Assembly (NCBI GenBank): GCA_937915975.1
Contig: CALGGL010000302.1
Coordinates: forward strand, 1-7,461
Source of the DNA: an uncultured Lachnospiraceae bacterium
GTDB taxonomy: Bacteria; Bacillota; Clostridia; Lachnospirales; Lachnospiraceae
Direction of reading: 5' to 3'
Length of the DNA stretch: 7,461 nt
The position numbers and the translations under genes are program-made. The notes beneath the pieces were generated by a model. The model saw nothing but the letters and a program-made list of their open reading frames with translations, did no database searches and had not been told where the DNA came from. Positions 1-5,886 of this stretch are shown here, piece after piece; position 1 is the first letter of the stretch; each line of letters opens with the position of its first letter.

Positions 1-1146
1 TTTTTCTTCTTCAGTAATTGCACTATTATTAGAAATACTTCTTTTAGGTTCTTTTAATAATTCTATTGCTGCATCATACTTTTCTTCAGCAAGTTGTTCT
101 TCAGCAGCACTAATTACTGCATTTGACCAATCATACTCCACACTTTCGATTGTAATATTATATGAATCATCTCCTGTCATATTATATAGGTTCTGATAAT
201 CATTAATTGCAGCACTATAATCACCGTTTTCATAATTAACTTTTGCTGATTCTTCTAATGTTTTTATTTGTTCTTCATAATACAATTCTTGGGCTTCTTC
301 AATTTCCGTAATTAATATATCTATATCATCAACATTATCCGGTATAATCTGTTTTGCTTGCTCACAAAGATTAAGGGCTAACTCATAATCATTATTAGAA
401 ATATATTTTTTAACCAAATTATTAACACTATCCAAGTATTTTTGCCGAGATTCCGAAAGGTATGTTTGTGCATTTTGATAATTTAGATCATCTTTCGTAA
501 CAGATGCCAATAATGGAATCGCCTCATCATATTTTCCGGATTCCATACACGCTTGAGCTGATGCATAAGCTTTCTTGGAATTATTAAGTTTATCTAAACG
601 CGATACAGCTGAATTTCTATATTGTATCAGAGAATCTCTTTCATGGCAGTTAATATTATTCAGTGAATTTATTGCTTTATTATAATCTATTTCATCTTTA
701 TTAAATCGTTCAACAACATAGTCAATGTCTTTTTTTATATTAAAATTTTGAATTGTAAAAACTGCAATTAATGAAAAAATGATAAGTGCAATAACAACAG
801 AAGATAAAATAATAATTTTTTTTGTAGGTAAATCTTTTTTTATATATTTATTAAAAATATTATTTTTGAAGCTATCAGATTTTTCATTTACATTAGAATT
901 TATATCCATAATATAATCTTCATTTCTTGATTTATTCTTATTTGGTTCTAAAAGATCAGAATCGCCGGTATTATGTATGAATTTAGAATTATTATTAGAA
1001 AAACCAGCAATATCTTCATTAACTTTTTGCTGTTGTTTTTTTTCTCCTGACGCATCGCTTACATTATTGTTCTCCTGTTTTGCTCCACAAAACTCACAAA
1101 AAACAGAATAATCAATAATTTGTTTACCACAATTAGTACAATACAT
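1..1146 (-). CDS. Zinc-ribbon, single-TM, TPR-like repeat protein (C-terminus cut off by window edge)
   Basis: The frame is open from an ATG at 1146 to base 1, giving 382 codons without a stop, so the C-terminus lies outside the window. Residues 3-20 form a CX2C-X10-CX2C zinc ribbon (Cys 3, 6, 17, 20). A polar Asn/Lys/Ser-rich linker follows, then one hydrophobic segment at about 110-132. The rest is acidic and helical, with degenerate TPR-like units of the form [GN]-x-Y-x-x-A-[IL] starting near residues 203, 251, 307 and 354. The expected layout is a cytoplasmic zinc ribbon and an extracellular repeat domain, inferred from the single TM. An AGAGGA site lies 10 nt before the ATG. It is the third gene of an operon, 42 nt after the neighbouring zinc-ribbon gene, whose N-terminus has the same Cys spacing. 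Proteins of this architecture are common in Clostridia without a defined function; I cannot assign one. Confidence 0.85.
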   Translation of the reverse strand, partial: MYCTNCGKQIIDYSVFCEFCGAKQENNNVSDASGEKKQQQKVNEDIAGFSNNNSKFIHNTGDSDLLEPNKNKSRNEDYIMDINSNVNEKSDSFKNNIFNKYIKKDLPTKKIIILSSVVIALIIFSLIAVFTIQNFNIKKDIDYVVERFNKDEIDYNKAINSLNNINCHERDSLIQYRNSAVSRLDKLNNSKKAYASAQACMESGKYDEAIPLLASVTKDDLNYQNAQTYLSESRQKYLDSVNNLVKKYISNNDYELALNLCEQAKQIIPDNVDDIDILITEIEEAQELYYEEQIKTLEESAKVNYENGDYSAAINDYQNLYNMTGDDSYNITIESVEYDWSNAVISAAEEQLAEEKYDAAIELLKEPKRSISNNSAITEEEK

Positions 1147-1188
1147 AAACCATCAATCCTCTCTTTTTTAAAATTATGACATCATAAA

Positions 1189-1689
1189 TCATATGTCTTT
1201 TTTATCATCTTCCATCTTTATAAAAATTTCATTTTTTACATTACTCAACATATTTTTGAGCGAAAAATAAACCTCATAAACAATCACTCTCAATACATAT
1301 AATATAGAAATATTCTTTATAAAATCAAAAACGAATTCAAAGTGGCTAATTTTAAATTCACTAACAACTCTTTCATCATATAGTGCAATTACTTGATATA
1401 TATCAATTGCAAACTTTATGCATACACATGCCATAGCAAATATCAATGCATAATTGGCATATTGAATAATTTGTTCCTTAGTTTTAAAATAATTGTCATC
1501 ATACATTTCTCTCTTATATTGTAATTTTTTGAAAGCTATTTTCTCCTGAATTATTTTATCATTTGATACTTTACTATCTGATTTTTCTTGTACTGCTTCA
1601 TTATTAACATAATAAGGTGTTTTAGCTCCACAAATTGGACAAAATTTAGCCCCATAGCTGAGTTGATAGTTGCATTGGTTACAATACAT
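1189..1689 (-). CDS. Small zinc-ribbon protein with two membrane segments
   Basis: This 166-residue protein opens with a zinc ribbon, CX2C-X10-CX2C, at Cys 3, 6, 17 and 20. The start MYC-x-x-C is shared with the next gene of the operon. A charged, probably helical stretch (about 30-75) follows, then two hydrophobic segments at about 78-100 and 125-143, and a short Lys/Asp-rich tail. Both termini are therefore probably cytoplasmic, with a short external loop. The start is well supported by a GGAGG site with 6 nt spacing. It begins 27 nt after the lipoprotein gene ends and stops 42 nt before the next start, so the three genes are probably cotranscribed. The double-Cys motif suggests a structural zinc site, which may serve protein-protein contact; no catalytic motif is visible. 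Function unknown. Confidence 0.85.
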   Translation of the reverse strand: MYCNQCNYQLSYGAKFCPICGAKTPYYVNNEAVQEKSDSKVSNDKIIQEKIAFKKLQYKREMYDDNYFKTKEQIIQYANYALIFAMACVCIKFAIDIYQVIALYDERVVSEFKISHFEFVFDFIKNISILYVLRVIVYEVYFSLKNMLSNVKNEIFIKMEDDKKDI

Positions 1690-1716
1690 TATTATTCCTC
1701 CTTTTCAAACAAAAAA

Positions 1717-3015
1717 TCATTTATAAAAATCGTAAACATCTTCCATAGTTAAATCCAAATCATCATATAATACATATTTTAAAATATTATTTGAAAATAT
1801 AAGGCCATTTCCATTTTTTCTATATAGCGTGAGAGGAAACATTCGCATTCTTTCATAATATTCTTTTTCACCTACACCTATATCTATTCCCGAAGATATT
1901 TCGACATAATTACTTATTTGTCTTCCATATTCTAAAAAATAATTAAAGAAATACTTTGGGAAATCGTCTAACGATATCTCATACGTATCATAGTCAATAT
2001 ATATATCTCCATTTATCGGAATCCTTCCATAAAAACCATCTCCGGCAAATTTATCCCCATCTTGTGCGTTAGTGCTAATAGCGATATGAACAATATTCCC
2101 ATAATGATCATATTCGAGGGATAAATCGGTTTCTCTTTGTATTATATTTCCATTATCTTCATATGACCAATATCTTATAATTTTATTTACATTTTTTTCA
2201 TCATTATAATAACATTCTATTACATTTGAAAAATCAGCTCTTCCACTACTGCTACTGTTACTATAATCAATTTTTTTAATTTTATTATTAATATCATACT
2301 CAATATTTGTATATTCAACACTTGAATAAACAGTATCAGTAGCATTTCCACTATTATATTTTTGAACTATGGATACTAAGTTTCCGTCTGAATCATACGA
2401 GTAGTCATCACTTACACTTGAGCTTTGATCCCCACTATGACTTTCAATAACAGAGCCTTTTATTCTATTATAATCATCGTAATTAAAATCATGCACCGTT
2501 TCTGATCTTTCATCCATTGTACGGCACATTTGAGTAATATAATTTTGTTCATTTACTATTATTTCATCAAGTTCATATTCATCTCCTTGTCTAAAGCCCA
2601 TATCATCATAATAAATATCTGATGTGCCTTCATACGAAGGAATTCCGTTATTATATTCCCAATTCGCTTCATGTTCATCATCCATAGATGTTTGAAGTGA
2701 ATCGCCATATATACGTGAAGGTAAACATACAACCACGTAATCTCCATCAATATACCAACCTTTTTTCAAATTTATTAAACTACTAATATTTGTGTCACTT
2801 TCTTCATCAAATATTTCTTCATCAGAAGTTGATTCATCATCAAAAAACTCTGGTTGTGTTGATTCATCTTCTGTAATATCATAAGACTCCTCCGAATTAT
2901 AAAACAACTCATTTGAATTTGATTTATTTTCACTTTCTTGTTCCTTGGAACAACCTGCACACATGCCAAATATAATTGCAACTCCTACCAAAAAAACCTT
3001 TTTAATATTTCTCAT
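1717..3015 (-). CDS. Lipoprotein with acidic linker and five YD-like repeats
   Basis: This 432-residue protein begins with a lipoprotein signal: basic MRNIKK, a hydrophobic core, and a lipobox-like CAGC with the probable lipidated Cys at 22 (the -3 Cys is atypical). Residues 23-78 are a Ser/Asp/Glu-rich tether, as expected for a protein held on the outer face of the membrane. The body carries five short units resembling Rhs/YD repeats, at about 179, 207, 240, 270 and 302, with the pattern YD-x-x-[GN]-x-[IV]-x-x-I and a period of roughly 28-33 residues. The C-terminal ~80 residues are Tyr/Phe-rich with no motif I recognise. GGGAGGA stands 8 nt before the ATG. It is first in the operon, under the promoter at 3119-3147, and is followed after 27 nt by the zinc-ribbon gene. 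It is too short to be an Rhs toxin and has no visible toxin domain. An envelope sensing or binding role is inference only. Confidence 0.85.
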   Translation of the reverse strand: MRNIKKVFLVGVAIIFGMCAGCSKEQESENKSNSNELFYNSEESYDITEDESTQPEFFDDESTSDEEIFDEESDTNISSLINLKKGWYIDGDYVVVCLPSRIYGDSLQTSMDDEHEANWEYNNGIPSYEGTSDIYYDDMGFRQGDEYELDEIIVNEQNYITQMCRTMDERSETVHDFNYDDYNRIKGSVIESHSGDQSSSVSDDYSYDSDGNLVSIVQKYNSGNATDTVYSSVEYTNIEYDINNKIKKIDYSNSSSSGRADFSNVIECYYNDEKNVNKIIRYWSYEDNGNIIQRETDLSLEYDHYGNIVHIAISTNAQDGDKFAGDGFYGRIPINGDIYIDYDTYEISLDDFPKYFFNYFLEYGRQISNYVEISSGIDIGVGEKEYYERMRMFPLTLYRKNGNGLIFSNNILKYVLYDDLDLTMEDVYDFYK

Positions 3016-3105
3016 CCACTCAATCCTCCCTATTAATTAATAAATGAATTATTTGATTCAAGCCATATTTCTAAATCAGTTTTCTATGAACATCATATTA
3101 TTTCC

Positions 3106-3119
3106 TATATTTCAATATA
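3106..3119. promoter_or_regulatory. Inverted repeat at the predicted start of the lipoprotein operon transcript
   Basis: TATATT-TC-AATATA is a perfect 6-bp inverted repeat with a 2-bp centre. It touches the -10 box of the minus-strand promoter (3119-3124) and covers the expected transcription start near 3112. This is a typical place for a repressor operator, and the divergent XRE gene encodes a candidate binder. The region is very AT-rich, so a chance palindrome is a real possibility. Confidence 0.3.
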
Positions 3120-3147
3120 TTATATCATATTTCTTCCATCATTTCAA
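3119..3147 (-). promoter_or_regulatory. Sigma-A-type promoter of the lipoprotein/zinc-ribbon operon
   Basis: Read on the minus strand there is a -35 box TTGAAA (3142-3147; 5 of 6 match TTGACA), a 17-bp spacer and a perfect -10 box TATAAT (3119-3124). TG precedes the -10 box by one base, giving an extended -10 (TGATATAAT). Transcription would start near 3112, leaving a 5' leader of about 97 nt before the lipoprotein ATG. It is the best-matched promoter in the window, suggesting a strong promoter that would need repression. Confidence 0.72.
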
Positions 3148-3157
3148 TTACGATAAA

Positions 3158-3168
3158 GGATTCAATCC
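3158..3168. promoter_or_regulatory. Palindrome between the divergent promoters, candidate XRE operator
   Basis: GGATT-C-AATCC is a perfect 5-bp inverted repeat with a 1-bp centre, and is unusually GC-containing for this AT-rich gap. It lies 10 bp upstream of the -35 box of the minus-strand operon promoter and about 55 bp before the XRE start codon, so one bound dimer could affect both directions. XRE-family dimers commonly bind short palindromes of this sort; assignment to this protein is inference. Confidence 0.3.
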
Positions 3169-3222
3169 AATATATTTTTACTATAAATCGGATAAAATAC
3201 TACACAAAGGTGGTGATATTAT

Positions 3223-3537
3223 ATGTATGAAGAAGACTTCCCGATTCGGCTTTCAAAGTTGAGAACCCAAAAAGGTGTATCTGCAAGAGATATGAGTTTA
3301 TCAATCGGTCAGAATCCGGGATATATTAATAATATAGAAACAGGTAAGGCTCTGCCTTCTATGTCAAGTTTCTTTTTTATTTGTGAGTACCTTAATATTA
3401 CACCATTTGACTTTTTTGATATGGATTCTGAATATCCTGATAAAATGAATACTTTAATTGAAAACCTTAAAAAATTAAACAAACGACAATTTGATAATAT
3501 TTCTTCAATTGTTGAAGAACTCGTAAAAAATAAATGA
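3223..3537 (+). CDS. XRE-family helix-turn-helix transcriptional regulator
   Basis: This 104-residue protein has an HTH_3/Cro-CI domain at about 9-63. The helix-turn-helix includes SARDMSLSIGQ followed by the recognition helix NPGYINNIETGKALPS, a classic XRE signature. The segment FFICEYLNITPFDFFD closes the DNA-binding fold. A short charged helix at about 73-103 may serve dimerisation. There is no ligand-binding or peptidase domain, so it is a minimal single-domain regulator. The ribosome site AAAGGTGGTGA (3206-3216) ends 6 nt before the ATG and supports this start. It is the only plus-strand gene, divergent from the lipoprotein operon across 207 bp that hold that operon's promoter and two palindromes. 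Repression of that operon, and possibly of itself, is the natural inference. A strong terminator follows its stop codon directly. Confidence 0.9.
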   Translation: MYEEDFPIRLSKLRTQKGVSARDMSLSIGQNPGYINNIETGKALPSMSSFFFICEYLNITPFDFFDMDSEYPDKMNTLIENLKKLNKRQFDNISSIVEELVKNK

Positions 3538-3538
3538 C

Positions 3539-3580
3539 AAAAAACACGCTCGCTTATTAATCAAAGCAAGCGTGTTTTTT
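3539..3580 (+). terminator. Strong bidirectional Rho-independent terminator
   Basis: A 17-bp stem (3539-3555 pairing with 3564-3580, one C-A mismatch) encloses an 8-nt AT-rich loop. The core is ACACGCT/AGCGTGT, with an A-run on the left and a T-run on the right, so it can terminate in both directions. On the plus strand it begins one base after the XRE stop codon. On the minus strand it ends transcripts from the MNT-HEPN cassette. Its right arm overlaps the leftover copy of the kinase stop codon (3579-3581), which suggests it was originally the kinase operon terminator. Confidence 0.9.
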
Positions 3581-3610
3581 ACAATACAATCCTTATCCTT
3601 GTTCCAAGCT
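3576..3610 (-). repeat. Direct repeat, distal copy: leftover kinase 3' end
   Basis: These 35 bp match 4505-4539 at 33 positions, offset by 929 bp. Read on the minus strand they encode LGTRIRIVL and a TAA stop, exactly the last nine residues of the histidine kinase. The two differences (3585/4514 and 3606/4535) are third-position changes and both are silent (GTA/GTG Val, CTT/CTC Leu). Similarity ends abruptly to the right: the next codon is Lys instead of Glu and little matches beyond. No start codon with a ribosome site serves this fragment, so it is a relic and not a gene. Its stop codon runs directly into the terminator hairpin. Confidence 0.85.
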
Positions 3611-3666
3611 TTGTGATTTTTGAGGTATCAGCACACCTGAACAAATATTTTTTTCCATAATACAGC

Positions 3667-4095
3667 CTACAAAAGTTCATAATCCGGTGCTAAAACATCA
3701 ATGGTTTTTAAATAGGATATAATCTTATTTATAAGCATATAGCCATTATCTAATAAGCTTTGTGTTTTTGATTTACTCGCTATATAAAAATCATCATAAT
3801 CTGAAGCCGTCCTGATCCTTTCTGCCTCAGAAATCACATTAAGATCTTCTCTTGTAAATGTAGAATTTTCATCATTAATATATAGCCTGTTAAACTCACT
3901 TATTATTCCCTTATGTGTTTTGGGCGAACTCCCCTCTAAAACAAGTAAAGAGGTTATTGCTTTTTCCAATGAATAATATGTTCTATTATTTACAGTTTTA
4001 TAATCTGCAATATTCAAATTATACACCGCAGTTTTATATAGTTCTTTTGCCCTGTCAATTCGAGCAATTGCAAGACTTTTCTTATTCTCATCCAT
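3667..4095 (-). CDS. HEPN-domain protein, probable toxin/effector partner of the MNT protein
   Basis: This 142-residue, mostly helical protein matches the HEPN family (PF05168 type). It shows NRTYYSLEKAI (about 37-47), the loop KTHKG (59-63; the His is at 61) and ERIRTASDYDDFY (92-104), which corresponds to the R-x-x-x-DY element of this group. The canonical R-x4-6-H RNase motif of HEPN toxins is not evident: Asp-Tyr stands where the His would be. I start it at the ATG at 4095, because AAGGAA (4105-4110) sits 9 nt upstream and the start overlaps the MNT stop by 8 bp, typical of translational coupling. An in-frame ATG at 4113 (148 residues) has no ribosome site. HEPN/MNT pairs act as toxin-antitoxin or abortive-infection modules, the nucleotidyltransferase modifying and silencing the HEPN protein. 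Biochemical activity here is inferred. Confidence 0.85.
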   Translation of the reverse strand: MDENKKSLAIARIDRAKELYKTAVYNLNIADYKTVNNRTYYSLEKAITSLLVLEGSSPKTHKGIISEFNRLYINDENSTFTREDLNVISEAERIRTASDYDDFYIASKSKTQSLLDNGYMLINKIISYLKTIDVLAPDYELL

Positions 4096-4435
4096 ACAGC
4101 ACAGTTCCTTCATTTTCTATATTTTTATATAATGGGTACCAATTTTTCTTCTCCATAAAATCGTTATATGGAACACATATAAAATTAACTAATTCGCTAT
4201 ACTTTATCATCATATCTGTCATTATCTCTGATATAAAACGGTCATACTTCTCTGACTCCAAATATCCACAATTCATAAGCAGCAAAATATCTATGTCAGA
4301 ATCCTCTGTATAATCTCCTCTTGAACATGAACCAAATAATCTACATTCTGCAATTACAGAGTCAAATAGCGGACTCAATCTCTCTTTAACTTCATTTATT
4401 ATAATATTAATTTTTTCTTTACTTAGTGTTTCCAC
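4088..4435 (-). CDS. MNT-type minimal nucleotidyltransferase, probable antitoxin
   Basis: The nucleotidyltransferase signature is plain: GSCSRGDYTEDSDIDILL, that is GS-x-x-RG followed by the metal-binding D-x-D (Asp 47 and 49 from this start). The third carboxylate often found on a later strand appears replaced by Asn (VNFI, residue 84). The C-terminal PLYKNIENEGTVLY resembles the usual end of MNT proteins paired with HEPN partners. Two in-frame GTG starts exist. The one at 4444 has no properly spaced ribosome site. The one at 4435 is preceded by AGTGGGTGAT (4440-4449), matching 8 of 10 bases of the consensus, so I chose it (115 residues). In characterised pairs MNT enzymes transfer AMP onto the HEPN toxin. 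The gene has its own promoter (4464-4491), lies just after the histidine kinase and overlaps the HEPN gene by 8 bp. Confidence 0.87.
   Translation of the reverse strand: METLSKEKINIIINEVKERLSPLFDSVIAECRLFGSCSRGDYTEDSDIDILLLMNCGYLESEKYDRFISEIMTDMMIKYSELVNFICVPYNDFMEKKNWYPLYKNIENEGTVLYG
4105..4110 (-). promoter_or_regulatory. Ribosome binding site that sets the HEPN start
   Basis: AAGGAA on the minus strand, inside the end of the MNT gene, lies 9 nt before the ATG at 4095 and just after the alternative ATG at 4113. It cannot serve the upstream ATG, so it supports the shorter HEPN protein and coupling to translation of the MNT gene. Confidence 0.6.
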
Positions 4436-4439
4436 ATAT

Positions 4440-4449
4440 ATCACCCACT
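4440..4449 (-). promoter_or_regulatory. Ribosome binding site that sets the MNT start
   Basis: AGTGGGTGAT on the minus strand matches AGGAGGTGAT at 8 of 10 bases and ends 4 nt before the GTG at 4435. It overlaps the other candidate GTG at 4444, which makes that start unlikely. Confidence 0.5.
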
Positions 4450-4463
4450 TTTAAAAATCATTC

Positions 4464-4491
4464 TATATATTATTTTACACATTAAAGTCAA
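4464..4491 (-). promoter_or_regulatory. Probable promoter of the MNT-HEPN cassette
   Basis: On the minus strand a -35 box TTGACT (4486-4491, 5 of 6) is followed by a 16-bp spacer and TATATA (4464-4469, 4 of 6 to TATAAT). It lies in the 72 bp between the kinase stop and the MNT start, so the cassette can be expressed independently of the two-component operon. No terminator is visible after the kinase stop, so read-through from the kinase is also possible. Confidence 0.5.
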
Positions 4492-4504
4492 AAAAACAAT
4501 ATTA

Positions 4505-4539
4505 TTTTTACAACACAATCCTTATCCTTGTTCCGAGCT
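4505..4539 (-). repeat. Direct repeat, proximal copy: working kinase 3' end
   Basis: This copy is in frame with the histidine kinase and supplies its last nine residues (LGTRIRIVL) and stop codon. The partner copy is 929 bp away at 3576-3610 (33 of 35 identical). The two copies bracket the MNT-HEPN cassette as attachment-site or target repeats would. Unlike the partner, no hairpin terminator follows this stop codon. Confidence 0.85.
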
Positions 4540-5749
4540 CGGTTCTGGAAAGGATTTCAAAATGTCCCTTATGCCTGTCCACTATCCACTTGGATATGGA
4601 AAGTCCCAGACCTGTTCCCTGTGTCTTTCTTACCTCATCGGAGCGGTAGAAACGTTCAAACATATGCTGCACATCCGCTTCCGCCATACCGATTCCACTG
4701 TCCTGAACCTGAAGGTACGGTCTTCCCTCTTCATTACGTCCGACGGATAGCTTTATCTCATCCCCCTTTTCGGTGTATTTTGCTGCATTATCAACGAGGA
4801 TTCTTACCGCCTGTTTTAACATGGAGGCATCTCCGTTTATATGAATGTTTTCTTCAGTCTCCGCAAATCTGTAAGGATGTGCCTCATCAATCATAAGGGA
4901 TTCCTCATAGATTTCACGCATAGTATCATTGAGGGACATATCGGCAAATTTCATAACATTTTTTCCGCTGTCACCTCGTGCCAAAAACAGCAGCTGCTCA
5001 ACCAGATATTTCATATGTGCAGACTCATTTTTTATAGCCGCTATGGACTCATCAAGTACCGCCTCGTCTTCCTTTCCCCAACGGTCAAGCATATTGGCAT
5101 AGCCCTCGATAACCGCAATAGGTGTACGAAGCTCATGGGAGGCATCATTTACAAAACGCGCCTGCTGGTTATAGGTATCGTGCATTCTTTTTATCAGGTT
5201 GTTCATCGCCTGCTCGATACCCATAAGGTCCTCGTCTCCGAGTGAAAGTGCTTTCTCGTCCTCAGGACTCATATGAGTAATCGCATCCTCGATACGATGG
5301 AACTTCTGCTCATCAAAGGTAAGACGGCTTATCTCATCAGCCTTTAAAGCAAGGTCATCAAGAGGCTTAAGTGTCTTTCTTATCTTTCTGTAATCTCCGT
5401 AATGTGACAGCAAAAGATTCATCATCTGAAAGAAAAATGCGATGCTCACCATAATTAAACTGAATATAAGCACGCCGTATGCATTTATACTGACAAGTTT
5501 TTCTCCCCTATCGGAAAAATTATAGGTAAGTGAAGTAAGTCCATCAGGCATTGAAAGCCATCTTTCCCTGTTCCATTCAAAAAAATCAAGTCTGTCAATC
5601 TCAACATATAGCATCCAGCCAAAGGTCAGCGCAAAAAACAAAAACAAATCACTTGAAAAATATAATCCCCATTTCTTTGCCATATGCTGACGGTTAAGCT
5701 TTTTTGCAATGGATGTGGTTTTTTTGCTTTCCTGTTTTCTCTCCGCCAT
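4508..5749 (-). CDS. Membrane sensor histidine kinase of a two-component system
   Basis: This 413-residue kinase has a short basic N-terminus, TM1 at about 29-49, a small extracytoplasmic domain of some 40 residues, TM2 at about 89-111, and a linker with HAMP-like character (about 112-195). The HisKA domain starts with FVNDASHELRTP, the phosphorylated His being 205. The ATPase domain shows the N box (VDNAAKYTEKGD, Asn 321), G1 (DSGIGM, from Asp 350), the F box (FERFYRS) and G2 (GTGLGLSI, from Gly 378), so all catalytic elements are present. AGAAAGG lies 9 nt before the ATG. It follows its response regulator after an unusually long 137-bp gap. The short external domain suggests sensing of membrane or envelope state; the signal is unknown. 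Its G+C content is clearly higher than that of the genes on its left. The last nine codons are duplicated at 3576-3610, marking an insertion point. Confidence 0.95.
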   Translation of the reverse strand: MAERKQESKKTTSIAKKLNRQHMAKKWGLYFSSDLFLFFALTFGWMLYVEIDRLDFFEWNRERWLSMPDGLTSLTYNFSDRGEKLVSINAYGVLIFSLIMVSIAFFFQMMNLLLSHYGDYRKIRKTLKPLDDLALKADEISRLTFDEQKFHRIEDAITHMSPEDEKALSLGDEDLMGIEQAMNNLIKRMHDTYNQQARFVNDASHELRTPIAVIEGYANMLDRWGKEDEAVLDESIAAIKNESAHMKYLVEQLLFLARGDSGKNVMKFADMSLNDTMREIYEESLMIDEAHPYRFAETEENIHINGDASMLKQAVRILVDNAAKYTEKGDEIKLSVGRNEEGRPYLQVQDSGIGMAEADVQHMFERFYRSDEVRKTQGTGLGLSISKWIVDRHKGHFEILSRTELGTRIRIVL

Positions 5750-5773
5750 ATTATATATACCTTTCTATAATTT

Positions 5774-5820
5774 ATGCCTGCCTTTTAAAAATAGCAAAAG
5801 CAGGCATTTTGATTTTTTTT
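5774..5820 (+). terminator. Hairpin plus T-tract between regulator and kinase, oriented against the genes
   Basis: ATGCCTGC-c-TTTT (5774-5786) pairs with AAAAGCAGGCAT (5796-5807), a 12-bp stem with one bulged C and a 9-nt loop. T-rich sequence follows on the plus strand (5808-5820), so it fits a plus-strand intrinsic terminator. Both flanking genes are on the minus strand, where no T-run follows the stem. It may stop antisense transcription, or act in the minus-strand mRNA as a structural, processing or stability element ahead of the kinase ribosome site. Confidence 0.6.
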
Positions 5821-5886
5821 ATTTATCTAAAATATCATTAAGCTCTATTATATCTATCCATTCATTAAATAATTCTGTGATTAATT

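Noticed and set aside
2559..2981. Two minus-strand open frames inside the lipoprotein gene
   Set aside because: They are Met- and Asn-rich out-of-frame readings of the acidic tether and repeat region with no independent support.
3148..3187. Possible XRE promoter (TTACGA-17-TATATT, or TATAAA at 3182-3187)
   Set aside because: The -35 match is poor and -10-like strings are expected by chance in such AT-rich DNA, so it is not listed as a feature.
3044..3262. Plus-strand open frame overlapping the XRE start
   Set aside because: It covers the operon promoter and palindromes, has no ribosome site and overlaps the well-supported XRE gene in another frame.
3623..3638. Short inverted repeat AGGT...ACCT after the HEPN gene as a terminator
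   Set aside because: The stem is only 6 bp with a G-U pair and no adequate T-run; the strong hairpin at 3539-3580 serves this role.
4528..5245. Several plus-strand open frames opposite the histidine kinase
   Set aside because: They are antisense shadows of a kinase with all its motifs intact; their translations show no domain and no ribosome sites.
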